In this document: one piece after another, positions 42,689 to 53,113 of the stretch
Position numbering within the stretch: the stretch's first letter is position 1
How the letters are laid out: each line of letters opens with the position of its first letter
Origin: Pseudoalteromonas sp. NC201
Lineage (GTDB): Bacteria; Pseudomonadota; Gammaproteobacteria; Enterobacterales; Alteromonadaceae
Reading direction: 5' to 3'
Length of the DNA stretch: 64,000 nt
Assembly: GCF_002850255.1 (NCBI RefSeq)
Contig: NZ_CP022522.1
Coordinates: 2,851,125 to 2,915,124, forward strand
Translations under genes and position numbers: made by a program
The notes under the pieces: generated by a model
What the model was told of the DNA's origin: nothing
The model's input: only the letters and a program-made list of their open reading frames with translations
Database searches by the model: none

Positions 42689-43519
42689 TTAATGTTGTTG
42701 CCAATCTCTTGGTTCAAACTGATAGTAGTCTTTTAACAAATTATATAGTTCTGGGTTTTCCTGTTTGAGTTCATGGGGCTTTTCAATAAAGGTTTCTGTT
42801 ACCACGGCGAAAAACTCCGCTTCGTTTGTTGCGCCGTATGAATGAATAGCATGGGGCATATTGTAAGACAGCTGCATTTTTAAGTGCTGGTAAGCCTTTG
42901 ATAGCACCCTCCCCCAGTCTTGGTAACTCATTCCTACAGGTAACGCAGGCGTTCCATTCGTCGCACCAGTTTGTTGGTCAAGTTGATGGGCAAACTCATG
43001 AAACACCAAGTTGTGGCCATCCTCAGGCAATCGATTTCCCTCAAGTACATCGTGCCAACTCAGCACTAAAGTACCTCCAGGCCAAGACTCTCCTTGACGA
43101 ACTGTTTGGTGAAAACTAACCAAACCTGCACCATCTCTAGAAGTTTGTGGCGCGTAATAGCTACTGGGATAGAGTAATATTTCTTTGACGTTGGGATATA
43201 ACGGCCAAGCTTGCTTAAGAACCAGTAAACAGGCATCTGCGGCAATAATTAAAGTCATCGAGCGTGACACCGTTAATCCATCTCTACCCAACACCCGTTT
43301 CTCGCCAAGAAACCAGACAATATGTTTTTCCAGCTGTGCGCGGTCAGCATCTGTCATCTTACGATAGATAGGCATGTATTTTAGCAATACTTGCTTATCT
43401 GAGGCGCTCAGCGTTTGGTCTTGGTATTTCCTTTGCCACTGCAGTCTTTGAATTTTTTCCCAGTTCCAATACAGAGAAACAAATAGAATAAGGCCGATAA
43501 TAAGCACTATTTCTATCAT
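42689..43519 (-). CDS. mtfA: Zinc peptidase MtfA (M90 family)
   Basis: MtfA is a cytoplasmic zinc metallopeptidase which in E. coli binds the regulator Mlc. The 276-residue protein has the zinc motif VFHEFAHQLD (HEFAH, HExxH) and the downstream Glu in ATNEAEFFAVVTETF. The segments GGTLVLSWHDVLEG and YWNWEKIQRL also match. One N-terminal membrane segment (about 2-18, IEIVLIIGLILFVSLY) is present, as in many MtfA homologues of marine bacteria. It is a single gene bordered by the deaD terminator and a MITE copy. Confidence 0.92.
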   Translation of the reverse strand: MIEIVLIIGLILFVSLYWNWEKIQRLQWQRKYQDQTLSASDKQVLLKYMPIYRKMTDADRAQLEKHIVWFLGEKRVLGRDGLTVSRSMTLIIAADACLLVLKQAWPLYPNVKEILLYPSSYYAPQTSRDGAGLVSFHQTVRQGESWPGGTLVLSWHDVLEGNRLPEDGHNLVFHEFAHQLDQQTGATNGTPALPVGMSYQDWGRVLSKAYQHLKMQLSYNMPHAIHSYGATNEAEFFAVVTETFIEKPHELKQENPELYNLLKDYYQFEPRDWQQH

Positions 43520-43540
43520 GACTGTTGGCCTTTATAAAAT

Positions 43541-43734
43541 AACCTGAACTAGGAATAATAACTTGTTCTCTAGCAGTTGTTATCCCTTACTACTGCGTTA
43601 AATTTGTTTGCAATAGGCTAGCTATTGACGCACAAATTTGCCTTGTATTAAGAAAGAACATCTGGCTAGAGTTGAATAATGTTAGAAGGCGTATTTTATA
43701 TCAGTTCCCTAACTTCTTATTCCGAGTTCAGGTT
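43541..43734. repeat. MITE family A, copy 1, upstream of the DEAH helicase gene
   Basis: Termini AACCTGAACTAGGAATAA and TTATTCCGAGTTCAGGTT are inverted repeats. The centre has an imperfect hairpin around CAATAGGCTAGCTATTG with AAATTTG / CAAATTT outer arms. It shares a nearly identical block with copy 2 (about 43588-43663 here). No clear target duplication remains. Confidence 0.85.
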
Positions 43735-43822
43735 GAATAATCCGTCAAATATTAATTGGTACTGACTCCGACTTTTTCAAGCAAACTTTGTTACTATGGC
43801 GAAAAAATGCAAATGAACTGCT

Positions 43823-46159
43823 ATGTCTTTACCCATTGAATCTTTACAGCCTCAGTTTACTCAAACACTAAGCGAACAAAATGCGATTGTTGTATGTGCC
43901 ACAACAGGTTCTGGCAAATCAACCCAACTTCCGCTCTGGGCCTCACAACATGGCAGAGTATTAGTCATAGAACCTCGACGTATTGCTTGTACCTCTTTAG
44001 CTGAATATGTCGCGGCTCAAAGTGGCTCACCGCTTGGTGAAAAGGTGGGCTTTGCTATTCGGTTTGAGGGGAAGTTTTCACCAGACACTCAGGTAGTTTA
44101 TGCAACGCCTGGTGTGGCATTAAGGTGGTTTTTTGAGAGCAAACTTGCAGAATTCAGCGTCGTTATGTTGGATGAGTTTCATGAAAGACGCTGGGACATG
44201 GACTTATTATTAGCGCTCTTAAAGCAGGCTCAATCACACAAACTAATTGTTACCTCGGCGACGTTAAACAGCCAAAAATTAGCCTCTTATTTAGGCGCCC
44301 CTATCTTCGAGTCAGAAGGATTCATTTACCCCGTTGAAGAGTGTTTTCACGCGCCCGATCCAAGAACTATGCCCCAAAAAGAGCAACTCGATACTCGAGT
44401 TTTTGCAGCTTGCCAATACGCATTGGAATATTGCCAGGGCGATATTTTGGTCTTTTTACCTGGCAAGGCCGAGATCCAAGCAAGCTTAGCTAAAGTAAAA
44501 GCGCTGCCAGCGACTATCGTTGGTTTATATAGTGGCTGCAGCCCAGAAGCTCAGCGCATTGCATTAACCGCACAAAGTACACGTCGAATTATTCTCGCAA
44601 CCAATGTTGCCGAAACCTCGCTCACTATTCCCAATGTCACTTGCGTGATTGACTCAGGGCTTGAGCGTCGTACTCATTTGCGCCTTGGAAAAACCGTATT
44701 AGGCTTAGATGCGATTGCAAGAGATTCGGCAAAGCAACGTCTAGGACGCGCAGGACGCACGCAACCGGGACTATGTATCCGGTTATATGGCCAATACGCG
44801 CCATTGATAGACAGCCCCCCGCCTGAAATCCAAAGAGAATCATTGACAGAGCTTGTACTTGCGGCGGGCTGCGCAACAACAGGCGTCTCGTCTATTGATT
44901 TTATTGACCCACTTCCTGAAAGCTCACTAAATAAAGCTACACAACAGCTAATTACATTAGAAGCCATTGATGAACAAAATATAGCAACTCCGCTTGGCAA
45001 GCTGCTGTACCCGCTACCAGTCGATTTTGAGTTTGGTTATGTGATCCATAAATTGGCTTCAAACACGCTACGCCAAGCGGCTATTGACCTTATTTCGCTA
45101 CTGTCTGTGCCAGCCCGAGTCTACCAGCTACCTAATGATGTAGAGCGTTTAACAAGATTAAATAGCCGATTTACTCGAGGCTCAGATATAGAAATCGCTA
45201 TCGCGGTGGTGAGAGGACAAACTGAAGAATTAATTGATATTACGCCTGAGGCGCTCACAGAAGCACAGCAATTTAGCACGCAATTGCGTGAAGCATTTGC
45301 ACTACCACCTTTAGATAAGGCAGCCAGTTTTGACCATGACAAACTGGTCATTGAGTTAGCTAAGCTAATGCCACACTGGGTTTATATTAATAAGCAAAAC
45401 CGTCGCAACGGCTTTAACAATGGCCTAGCTGAAGTCATGCCTTCAAACCATACTCGCGTCTCGGGACAGGCTGAAGCATTACTGGTATTAGATACTTTTT
45501 CTCTCGCAGGTAAAGGTACCAAACAAGCCAAGACGCTCGCGATGTGTAATGCGCTACTAACGAAAAAGCAATTACTTGAAATGGGCCTCGGCAACCAAAC
45601 ATTGCACTCTGCCCATATTGATAATGGTGAGCTTTGGGGTGAGTTTATTACACATTACAGTGACGAGGTTTTAGGCCAACAAACTAAGCGCCTTGAAAAG
45701 CCTAAGGATGTTGTTTATGCCTTAGTATTTCTTATCCATAATAATACGCTCTTTTCAGGTTTGGCCAAGCAAATAGAAGCCAGTATTGAGCAAACTGCAT
45801 TGTTCTACCAATTTCATGAGCGCGATGAACTTGTGCCCACACTCAACTCCTTTTTAAGTGACAAACTAACGGCCCTTGGTATAGAAAGCTATGACGATAT
45901 AGAACTAATCAGCGAACAAGACTTGTTATTCAAAGAAATTGAAGCGTGGGAATTAACACCGTTTATTGAAAAGTTTCCGCTAACCTGGTCAATTCCAGAG
46001 CTGACTATGGCGGTAAGCTATAACTTTAAAGGAAAAAGAATCGAGCTTACTCATATCAACGGTACAAGGAAAGGCGCACCAAAGAGGTGGGAATTGCCAG
46101 CCTGGAGTGGTTTTAAAATACGCTATCGTAAAGCGAGTAAAGTAGTCGATGTGACTTAA
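43823..46159 (+). CDS. DEAH-box helicase, HrpA/HrpB-like
   Basis: This is a 778-residue cytoplasmic SF2 helicase for RNA or ribonucleoprotein. The motifs are TTGSGKST (Walker A), EPRRIA, VMLDEFHERRW (DEFH variant of the DEAH box), TSATLN, ATNVAETSLTIPNV and QRLGRAGR. The helicase-associated domain follows (about 330-480). The C-terminal 250 residues differ from E. coli HrpB and end PKRWELPAWSGFKI, so I do not commit to HrpB or HrpA. It is flanked by two like-oriented copies of MITE family A, and the right copy begins 3 bases after its stop codon. Confidence 0.85.
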   Translation: MSLPIESLQPQFTQTLSEQNAIVVCATTGSGKSTQLPLWASQHGRVLVIEPRRIACTSLAEYVAAQSGSPLGEKVGFAIRFEGKFSPDTQVVYATPGVALRWFFESKLAEFSVVMLDEFHERRWDMDLLLALLKQAQSHKLIVTSATLNSQKLASYLGAPIFESEGFIYPVEECFHAPDPRTMPQKEQLDTRVFAACQYALEYCQGDILVFLPGKAEIQASLAKVKALPATIVGLYSGCSPEAQRIALTAQSTRRIILATNVAETSLTIPNVTCVIDSGLERRTHLRLGKTVLGLDAIARDSAKQRLGRAGRTQPGLCIRLYGQYAPLIDSPPPEIQRESLTELVLAAGCATTGVSSIDFIDPLPESSLNKATQQLITLEAIDEQNIATPLGKLLYPLPVDFEFGYVIHKLASNTLRQAAIDLISLLSVPARVYQLPNDVERLTRLNSRFTRGSDIEIAIAVVRGQTEELIDITPEALTEAQQFSTQLREAFALPPLDKAASFDHDKLVIELAKLMPHWVYINKQNRRNGFNNGLAEVMPSNHTRVSGQAEALLVLDTFSLAGKGTKQAKTLAMCNALLTKKQLLEMGLGNQTLHSAHIDNGELWGEFITHYSDEVLGQQTKRLEKPKDVVYALVFLIHNNTLFSGLAKQIEASIEQTALFYQFHERDELVPTLNSFLSDKLTALGIESYDDIELISEQDLLFKEIEAWELTPFIEKFPLTWSIPELTMAVSYNFKGKRIELTHINGTRKGAPKRWELPAWSGFKIRYRKASKVVDVT

Positions 46160-46162
46160 CTT

Positions 46163-46359
46163 AACCTGAACTCGGGATAGTAACTTGTTCTTTAGCAGCT
46201 GTTATCTCTTACTACTGCGTTAAATTTGCTTGCAATAGGCCAGCTATTGACGCACAAATTTGCCTTGTATTAAGAAATAGCTTCTGGCTAGAGTGATATT
46301 ACGCTTTTGAGCTTAGGTATTTTAGTTTAATAACTAACTTCTTATCCCAAGTTCAGGTT
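46163..46359. repeat. MITE family A, copy 2, abutting the helicase stop codon
   Basis: Termini AACCTGAACTCGGGATA and TATCCCAAGTTCAGGTT (one gap) are inverted repeats. The flanks are AACTT and AACGT, near-identical 5-base repeats consistent with an old target duplication. The internal block with GCGTTAAATTTG and GCTATTGACGCACAAATTTG is almost the same as in copy 1 and in the same orientation. Confidence 0.85.
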
Positions 46360-46408
46360 AACGTATTTTTGTCCAACCTCCACAATATTATGGTTGGGAT
46401 ACTGAAAT

Positions 46409-46440
46409 AAAAAAGGGCTAACCGAAGTTAGCCCTTTTTG
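46409..46440. terminator. Bidirectional terminator after the helicase and TonB receptor genes
   Basis: Arms AAAAGGGCTAAC / GTTAGCCCTTTT with a 4-base CGAA loop. T-runs follow on both strands. Confidence 0.88.
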
Positions 46441-46455
46441 TATGTTAATTCATTT

Positions 46456-49371
46456 TTAGAATCGGATATTAAGACCAACGTTTAGACGACGGCCGTAAAC
46501 ATCAAAGAACTCACCTTCATCATATGTTCCTGGATTTCTCGGTGGTGTAATATCAAATAGGTTAGCTACACCAGCACGGACCTCAATCATTTCATTAACT
46601 GTATAGCGAGCATTCAATGTCCACTCAGTATATGAAGGAACGTCATTGTAGTTATTGACTTCAGCAGTCCACTTTCTATCGTTTACTGTCGAATGACGAT
46701 ACTTACCAATTAGACCAACATACAAATCATCGTATGTGTAGCCAATCGTCAAGTTACCTTGCCAGCGAGGGTATCTAATTTCGCCAACTGTTGGGTTAAA
46801 TTCATACTCTTCGTTCGCAACGTCAGTATTAAACTCACGGTGCTCTAAGTATGTAGCAAGTAGACGGAAATCAAATGAACCAAACTCAGTTTCATACTTA
46901 TATGTTGACTCGATATCAACACCTTTAAGTGCATAAGACGCTAAGTTATATGGTGCATTACGTACAATTGAGATCTCTTTGGTCGCTGGGTCACGGTCTA
47001 CTAACTCGCAAGATGTGTTATCAAGGCTCGATGCCTCGTAACAATCGTCTACCACACGCTGCGGACCTAGAGATGCAATAGCGTCTTCTACATCGAAGCT
47101 CCAGTAATCAACAATTAACGTTAAGTCTTCTGTCGGTGTATAGATAAAACCAAACAATGTATCGTCAGAAGTCTCTTCTTTTAGATTTGGATTACCAGAA
47201 TTCACACTTGGAGGTGTAACACCACGCCAATCAACAGATGGTCTCCAATTTGACTCTAAAGGACCTGGGTTAGGGATACCCGCGGCTTTACAGTTTGCGA
47301 TAATATTCGATTTCTTTTCAGCATCAGCGGTTGCAATTTCAACTTGGTCACATGGATCTCTATACGACCTAAATGACTGAGTACCTGCTGCATGAATTTG
47401 TGATAATGAAGGAGCACGAACTGACTGCGATTTAGTCGCACGGAAACGTAACTGGTCATTTACCGCATAGTTAAAACCAACCTTCCAAGCAACATTATCA
47501 CCTACAGACGAGTAGTCCATGTAACGAGCTGCAAGCTCTAGGCTCAACGACTCAACAAATGGCGCGTCTGCTAGTAGAGGGATTGAAGTCTCTAGACCAA
47601 TCTCATCAACCGTGAAAGATCCTTCCCAGCCATATACAAAGTTACCAAATACTAGGTTATTTTGCATCGCTGCTCCTGGTTTGTTAGAACCAGTTTCTTT
47701 CCTGTGCTCTGCACTAAGTGCAAACGATACGCCACCGGCTGGCATTTCGAACGCATAGCCAGATAGTACACCACCGATAATTTGCTGTTGTTTCACTTTC
47801 GAGATTGAAGCCGATGTAGTCACATAATCCATCGCTTCTTGAGAAGCACCGTTTAAGCCAAACAGACTAAGCGGTTGACAACCATCCAACGCACCTAAAA
47901 GTTCACCTTCTTCATTACGGTTAGCACAACGAACAACACCATCAATCAACACAGCATCGATCGCGTTATTGTAATTTTCTTCTAGGAATTCACCATTCCA
48001 AACTGTGTCGTTTTTATTACGACCATAGCTGAAATAGACTTCATAATCATAGTCATCTAGCAAAACACCTTGGAAAGAAAGCGTCGTGTTTAATGAAGTA
48101 CGATCATCTTCATAAGTACGGTTACCAAAGCCCTGAGCTAGTTTATAGACTCCGATTGTGTCGTCATCTTCGTAGCCTGCCTCTGCAAACTGTGCTTTTG
48201 CATCTGGGTGCCAAAATGCGTTATCCGCACGTAGGGTACTATATAAGAAAATTGGGCTACTTTCAGAATACGCACTCGCCTTAGAGAATGAGATCTCAAA
48301 GTTCATTGAGTGGTCTTCATGGTAGTTATTTACAACATTTGAAAATACGTTGAAACGTCTCAGTGGCGTTGCCAAATATTGGTGTTCAATAAATTTATAA
48401 CCATTAGCAAATTCATCACCGAAATAACGGTGTTGATCGTTAGGAGCTGGCTGTGGACCTCCACCTGTCGCAAATGGAGTTAGCTCCCCGTTGTCACCAA
48501 ATACAAAGTGACCATCAGGTAGAAAAGCATCACCAGCACGGTCATAAATACCTAAAGTTTGAAGTCCACCGTATTGCGCCCATTTACCATCGGCAAGTAC
48601 ACGCTCTGGCAAGCCATCTTTGTCACTTGTGTTGTCTGGGTTACGTAAAGTCGTTACTGGGTTACGTAAAAAGTCACGCTGTTCTGCTGACAATTGCTCT
48701 GTTTCTGAGTATGACAAACTTGTAATAAAGCTTGTTTTCTCACCCTCATCACCAAAAGTGAATGAGAAGAATTCTGAACCACCGCCACTTTGTTCTGGAG
48801 TAGATTTTTTATAGTTAAAATCGATTGTATCTTGAGACTTCTTCAAAATAATGTTTACAACACCTGCAACCGCATCAGAACCGTATACTGCTGATGCACC
48901 GCCGTGTACAACATCCATACGTTCGATCATTTCTGTTGGGATACCATTTAAGTCTACAGCAGGGTTATCTACAGAAGCACCAACATAACGACGACCATTT
49001 ACAAGTACAAGTGTGCGACCCTCGCCCAATTGGCGTAAGTCAGTGGTATTAATACCAGCACCGAAGATAGAGTTTGTAGTAGTTGTTGGAGATGAACCAA
49101 CACCTGAAGCTGGAAGTTTTTGAAGAAGGTCTGCAACGTTAGTAATACCTGCGTTTACTAACTCAACACCTGTAATAGAAGTAACTGGAGTAGGTGCAAC
49201 TTCTGAAAAACGCTTGATACGCGAACCAGTTACTTGGATGCGCTCAACGCTCTCGCCTTCTTCGGCTTGCTGTTCTTCAGCTGAAACAGCTGTACTGGCG
49301 AATGCTGCTGTTGATGCAGCTCCGAAAGCTAATGCTAAGCGAACAGCTTTGCTTACTTTATTATTAAACAT
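46456..49371 (-). CDS. Large TonB-dependent receptor (paralogue A)
   Basis: This is a 971-residue outer-membrane receptor with a signal peptide (about 1-30, MFNNKVSKAVRLALAFG then ASTAVSAEEQ). The TonB box/plug start is ERIQVTGSRIKRFSEVAPTP. The plug (about 55-175) has NVADLLQKLPASG, LRQLGEGRTLVLVNGRRYVG and GASAVYGSDAVAGVVNIILK, and a large barrel ends in NVGLNIRF. This plug type is shared by the abundant receptors of Alteromonadales used for oligosaccharide, peptide and other polymers; the substrate is unknown. It has its own AGGGA ribosome-binding site. The next gene upstream on the strand is a close relative. Confidence 0.92.
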   Translation of the reverse strand: MFNNKVSKAVRLALAFGAASTAAFASTAVSAEEQQAEEGESVERIQVTGSRIKRFSEVAPTPVTSITGVELVNAGITNVADLLQKLPASGVGSSPTTTTNSIFGAGINTTDLRQLGEGRTLVLVNGRRYVGASVDNPAVDLNGIPTEMIERMDVVHGGASAVYGSDAVAGVVNIILKKSQDTIDFNYKKSTPEQSGGGSEFFSFTFGDEGEKTSFITSLSYSETEQLSAEQRDFLRNPVTTLRNPDNTSDKDGLPERVLADGKWAQYGGLQTLGIYDRAGDAFLPDGHFVFGDNGELTPFATGGGPQPAPNDQHRYFGDEFANGYKFIEHQYLATPLRRFNVFSNVVNNYHEDHSMNFEISFSKASAYSESSPIFLYSTLRADNAFWHPDAKAQFAEAGYEDDDTIGVYKLAQGFGNRTYEDDRTSLNTTLSFQGVLLDDYDYEVYFSYGRNKNDTVWNGEFLEENYNNAIDAVLIDGVVRCANRNEEGELLGALDGCQPLSLFGLNGASQEAMDYVTTSASISKVKQQQIIGGVLSGYAFEMPAGGVSFALSAEHRKETGSNKPGAAMQNNLVFGNFVYGWEGSFTVDEIGLETSIPLLADAPFVESLSLELAARYMDYSSVGDNVAWKVGFNYAVNDQLRFRATKSQSVRAPSLSQIHAAGTQSFRSYRDPCDQVEIATADAEKKSNIIANCKAAGIPNPGPLESNWRPSVDWRGVTPPSVNSGNPNLKEETSDDTLFGFIYTPTEDLTLIVDYWSFDVEDAIASLGPQRVVDDCYEASSLDNTSCELVDRDPATKEISIVRNAPYNLASYALKGVDIESTYKYETEFGSFDFRLLATYLEHREFNTDVANEEYEFNPTVGEIRYPRWQGNLTIGYTYDDLYVGLIGKYRHSTVNDRKWTAEVNNYNDVPSYTEWTLNARYTVNEMIEVRAGVANLFDITPPRNPGTYDEGEFFDVYGRRLNVGLNIRF

Positions 49372-49864
49372 GATTGATCCCTGATTTTATTTTTATATAT
49401 ACAAAAACCATATGAAAACAATAATTTAATATTAATCAAATCCTGTTTCCAAAGTTGGTCGATTTATCGTATCGAAGGTTATACTACTTTTAGTACCAAC
49501 ATAGGGTCAACAATCATTTCATAAAATAAACGTAAAACACCACTACTTTAACATAAAATATCAAATTTCTCCTTATAACTCATGAAGTTATAAAATTAAA
49601 AATAAGTTCACTTTTTTTACCCATTTTGTTATTCATCGCAAACTTTCCTTCTTTGCGCAACAATATGGGGACAAAAATCGCACTAGACCATCAAGTGTTG
49701 CTATATATCAGTTGTTCATTGTAAGCATCACTGTGTAAAAGCAATCAATACGCTGTTGGAGTTGTTAAGGAAAAGTGTTTAGTGAGATCGGACTCGGACT
49801 TATTTTTGAGACAAAAAGTCGGCCTCGATTTGAGGCCGACTTGAGTCGAAATGCTAAACTTTGT
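49372..49864. other. Intergenic region between the two TonB receptors
   Basis: The leftmost part (49372-49780) is the AT-rich leader and promoter region of receptor A. No further gene, riboswitch-like fold or regulator box was identified. A terminator hairpin for the upstream receptor lies at 49812-49842. Confidence 0.6.
49812..49842 (-). terminator. Rho-independent terminator of TonB receptor paralogue B
   Basis: Arms AAGTCGGCCTC / GAGGCCGACTT (49816-49826 and 49832-49842). The minus-strand T-run corresponds to the A-run at 49813-49817. Confidence 0.85.
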
Positions 49865-52732
49865 TTAGAACTTTTGAGTTACACCCAAGAAGAACTGACG
49901 GCCGAATAGCTTGAAGTTACTTTCATCAGTGTTCGCATTGAACGCTGTTTCAATATAAGGAGGTAGCTCGTCCGTTAGGTTACGAATACCGGCTTGCACC
50001 GTTGTGTTCGTGTCAAATGAGTATTGTGCTGTTAAATCGTGATACACATATGAATCAACTTTAGCAACTAAACCTGCTAGTGAATCGTAATTATCACGCT
50101 TAATGTAAGTTAGATCACCGTACTCAAGACCAGACTGATAGTTTGCAGCCCACACAACACGTAGGTTGTCTAGGTCATAACGTAGATTGAATAAGATTTT
50201 GTCTTCAAAGTAAGACGTGTCATCTTCAAATCTGCCAACGAGATCTTCAACGATAAATGTACCTGTTTCACCATCAAAGTTTTCTTCTCCACGCTCTAAG
50301 AAGTGAGTCCATGATACGCTAGCAACAAATGCACCGAAGTCTGTGTCAAATGAATAATTCACATCAAGGTCGATACCGCGAGCAGTCATACTTTGTAAGT
50401 TTGTAGTGCGACTGTCTACACGGTCAACTGAACCATCAAAGCCACGTGAGATTTTTGCACACATATCTTCGATAAGACCAGCATAACAACCCTGCAGAAT
50501 ATCATCAGTTGCTAGAGAACCAATTTTACCCTCAATGTTGATATCCCAGTAATCAATAGTGACACCTAAGTTTTCAACAAAATCAGGAGCCCACACAAAA
50601 CCAATAGTGAATGTTTCGCCTTCTTCAGATTGAACACCTGTGTTGCCACCTAAACGTGTACGAACTTGCGCGTCAGCACTGTTGTGACCGCCTGCTGGAG
50701 CCCCCATTTCAAGACATTTAGCCTGACCGGCTGCAGATAAACCACCAATGTTTGCCGCAGAACACGGATCTGAAGCGCTTTCAAATGAATCAAGCTCTGG
50801 CGAATACAAATCGCTTAGCGTTGGTTCACGGTATACTTCGGAATAGTTTGCACGGAACTTTAAGCCATCAAAAATGTTTGACTCAATTTTAGCCATCCAA
50901 GAGAAGTTTGAACCAGTTGTGCTAAAGTCGTCATAACGTGCACCTAGCGTTAAATCTGCAGATTCAACACCTAAATCACGAACTAGTGGGATCAAGAACT
51001 CTGCCGATGCAGCTGTGTAGTTCTTAGATAGACCTGTTAGTGGCTTACTGGTGTTACCAGTCACTGAATCAAAGAACTTACCAGAATCATTTACTTGTTC
51101 AAACTCAGTGGTGTAATACTCAAGGCCAAATGCACTTGAAACATAACCTGCTGGGACTTCAAATAGCTCACCAAACACGTCAACACGAACTTGGTGGAAT
51201 GAATCATTATAGTGATCGCCTAGTGGAGCAGTAATGTAGTCAAGCATCTCTTGCGTCACAGTTCCTGGGCCACCAAATACATTTAACGATACACAATCAG
51301 AAATAGGTGCGTCAGGCGTACCACATACCACATTGCCAGCGTCATCTTTGAATGATGGGCCTAAAGCTTTTGCTAGGTGTGGACCGTATAGCTGACCAAA
51401 GTCAGTATCTTGAAGGCTATTTGCACCATAGTTGTAGTAAGCATCGAACTGCCAGTTATCGTTAATTGCGCCCTTTAGACCTGCAACTTGTTGGAAACGA
51501 ACATAATCTTGTTCAAAGTAACGACCACCCTCTAGCATACGACGACGAGAGCGATAAACATCTTCACCGAATGGGTTATAGTAGTTATCAGCTGATACAC
51601 CGTTAGCCGTCGAACCATTTGACAGTGTAACTACATAGCCTGGGTCATAGGCTGTGTCGAAAGGTACAGCCGCAAGTTCCTGTTTTGAGGTACGCTTATT
51701 GATGCGTGTTTCTGTATATACAACAAGGTCATCGTTTAACTCAAATGAAGTATCAACAAAGAAGTTAACGACTTCAAAAGGTGTTTGCATTAAGTTTACT
51801 GGGTTGTAATTGTAAGTATCGTTTACCTCTCCACCGCCGACAAATGGACGCATGTCGCTTAGAGAAGGCTTACCGTCACCACCACTTGGGCATTTGTCGT
51901 TGGTAAAGTTACCTTTACCTTCAACGTAGAAATTACCACAAGGAGTCGAACCAGACCCTAAAATGAATACGTTCGCATTGTCACCATCTGGAATTAAACC
52001 GTTCTCGTAAAAGCTCTTAGCACCTTCTTCTGAGAGCACCTGCCAAGGGTATTGGAAGAAGTTAACATCTTTCACATCACCCTGATAGATTGGATCCTGC
52101 TTGGTATAATCGAAACCTACTGTGATATGACCTGCATCGAACTCTTTACCACCAACTAGTTGGAAGCTTTGCTCTTTACCACCACTAAACATGTCATACC
52201 AAGACGTTGTTGCTTTAACTTCAACACCAGTAAGTTCTTTTTTGGTGATGATGTTTACAACACCAGCCATTGCTGACGAGCCATACGCAACCGAAGCACC
52301 ATCTTTTAGAATTTCGATACGGTCGATCATCGCAGCAGGAATATTCTGGAAGTCTGCACTTACAGGCTTACGACCATTGATAAGTACTAGCGTACGCTCT
52401 GAACCTAAACCACGTAGTTCTACAAATACACCACCACTACCGCCGTTGTTACGCGTTGTTGTTGCTGGTGATCCAGACATAACTGGGTTTGATTGAACAA
52501 ATTCACCAACGTTACTGATACCCATATCGCCAAGCGCTTCGCCGCCGATAACAGTAATTGGGGCAGTAGATTCAAGGTCGGTGCGCTTTAAGCGAGAACC
52601 TGTAACTTCAATACGCTCAACGCTTTTCGCGCCTTCTTCTTCTGCAACTACATTGGTTGCAAACACGGCAGCGCTAGCGCCACCAAACGCGATCGCTAAG
52701 CGAATCGCCTTAGTTAACTTATTGTTTAGCAT
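49865..52732 (-). CDS. Large TonB-dependent receptor (paralogue B)
   Basis: This is a 955-residue receptor, start ATG 52732 (LNNKLTKAIRLAIAFGGASA signal peptide, cleaved near residue 28 before EEEGAKS). The plug contains ERIEVTGSRLKRTDLESTAP, GDMGISNVGEFVQSNP, ELRGLGSERTLVLINGRKPV and GASVAYGSSAMAGVVNIITKK, close in plan to paralogue A. The barrel ends QFFLGVTQKF. An in-frame GTG at 52741 is less likely. It is separated from A by a terminator, so the two are independently transcribed despite their tandem position. No SusD-, transporter- or enzyme gene lies next to them, so the substrate cannot be inferred. Confidence 0.92.
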   Translation of the reverse strand: MLNNKLTKAIRLAIAFGGASAAVFATNVVAEEEGAKSVERIEVTGSRLKRTDLESTAPITVIGGEALGDMGISNVGEFVQSNPVMSGSPATTTRNNGGSGGVFVELRGLGSERTLVLINGRKPVSADFQNIPAAMIDRIEILKDGASVAYGSSAMAGVVNIITKKELTGVEVKATTSWYDMFSGGKEQSFQLVGGKEFDAGHITVGFDYTKQDPIYQGDVKDVNFFQYPWQVLSEEGAKSFYENGLIPDGDNANVFILGSGSTPCGNFYVEGKGNFTNDKCPSGGDGKPSLSDMRPFVGGGEVNDTYNYNPVNLMQTPFEVVNFFVDTSFELNDDLVVYTETRINKRTSKQELAAVPFDTAYDPGYVVTLSNGSTANGVSADNYYNPFGEDVYRSRRRMLEGGRYFEQDYVRFQQVAGLKGAINDNWQFDAYYNYGANSLQDTDFGQLYGPHLAKALGPSFKDDAGNVVCGTPDAPISDCVSLNVFGGPGTVTQEMLDYITAPLGDHYNDSFHQVRVDVFGELFEVPAGYVSSAFGLEYYTTEFEQVNDSGKFFDSVTGNTSKPLTGLSKNYTAASAEFLIPLVRDLGVESADLTLGARYDDFSTTGSNFSWMAKIESNIFDGLKFRANYSEVYREPTLSDLYSPELDSFESASDPCSAANIGGLSAAGQAKCLEMGAPAGGHNSADAQVRTRLGGNTGVQSEEGETFTIGFVWAPDFVENLGVTIDYWDINIEGKIGSLATDDILQGCYAGLIEDMCAKISRGFDGSVDRVDSRTTNLQSMTARGIDLDVNYSFDTDFGAFVASVSWTHFLERGEENFDGETGTFIVEDLVGRFEDDTSYFEDKILFNLRYDLDNLRVVWAANYQSGLEYGDLTYIKRDNYDSLAGLVAKVDSYVYHDLTAQYSFDTNTTVQAGIRNLTDELPPYIETAFNANTDESNFKLFGRQFFLGVTQKF

Positions 52733-52741
52733 GTGAATCAC

Positions 52742-53113
52742 CCTGGATTGTTTTATTGTAAACAGCTTGTATTAATTATTATTTTGTCGCCTTGTTAATT
52801 TCTAAATTGGCAACATTAGGGGCAAGATATTAAACAAACACCCGAGTAATGATCAAGGTTAATTATACCATTTTTTGCAATTACCAATTGCAGGCACAAA
52901 AAAACCACAACGTAAGATATTGAATTAAAATAACAAAACCACACAACCGTGAGCTTGATAAAAATAAAAATCCACAAAAACGGGACTAAATATGAAAACA
53001 AGGTGAAACACACCATTTTAGTTAACAAAAAAGGAACTTCATTTTAGTGTGTTTTTGCTGATCAATTAATTTTGAGACTTGAAGGTGGCTGCAATTTGAA
53101 AGCACGATCCCTA
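52742..53113. other. Intergenic stretch between TonB receptor B and polB
   Basis: These 372 bases are AT-rich. No credible gene, terminator or repeat was seen; the receptor promoter should be in its left part. Confidence 0.45.

Noticed and set aside
49372..49780. Possible riboswitch in front of the TonB receptor A
   Set aside because: No cobalamin-box-like conserved segment or G/C-rich multi-stem fold is visible; the DNA is simply AT-rich.
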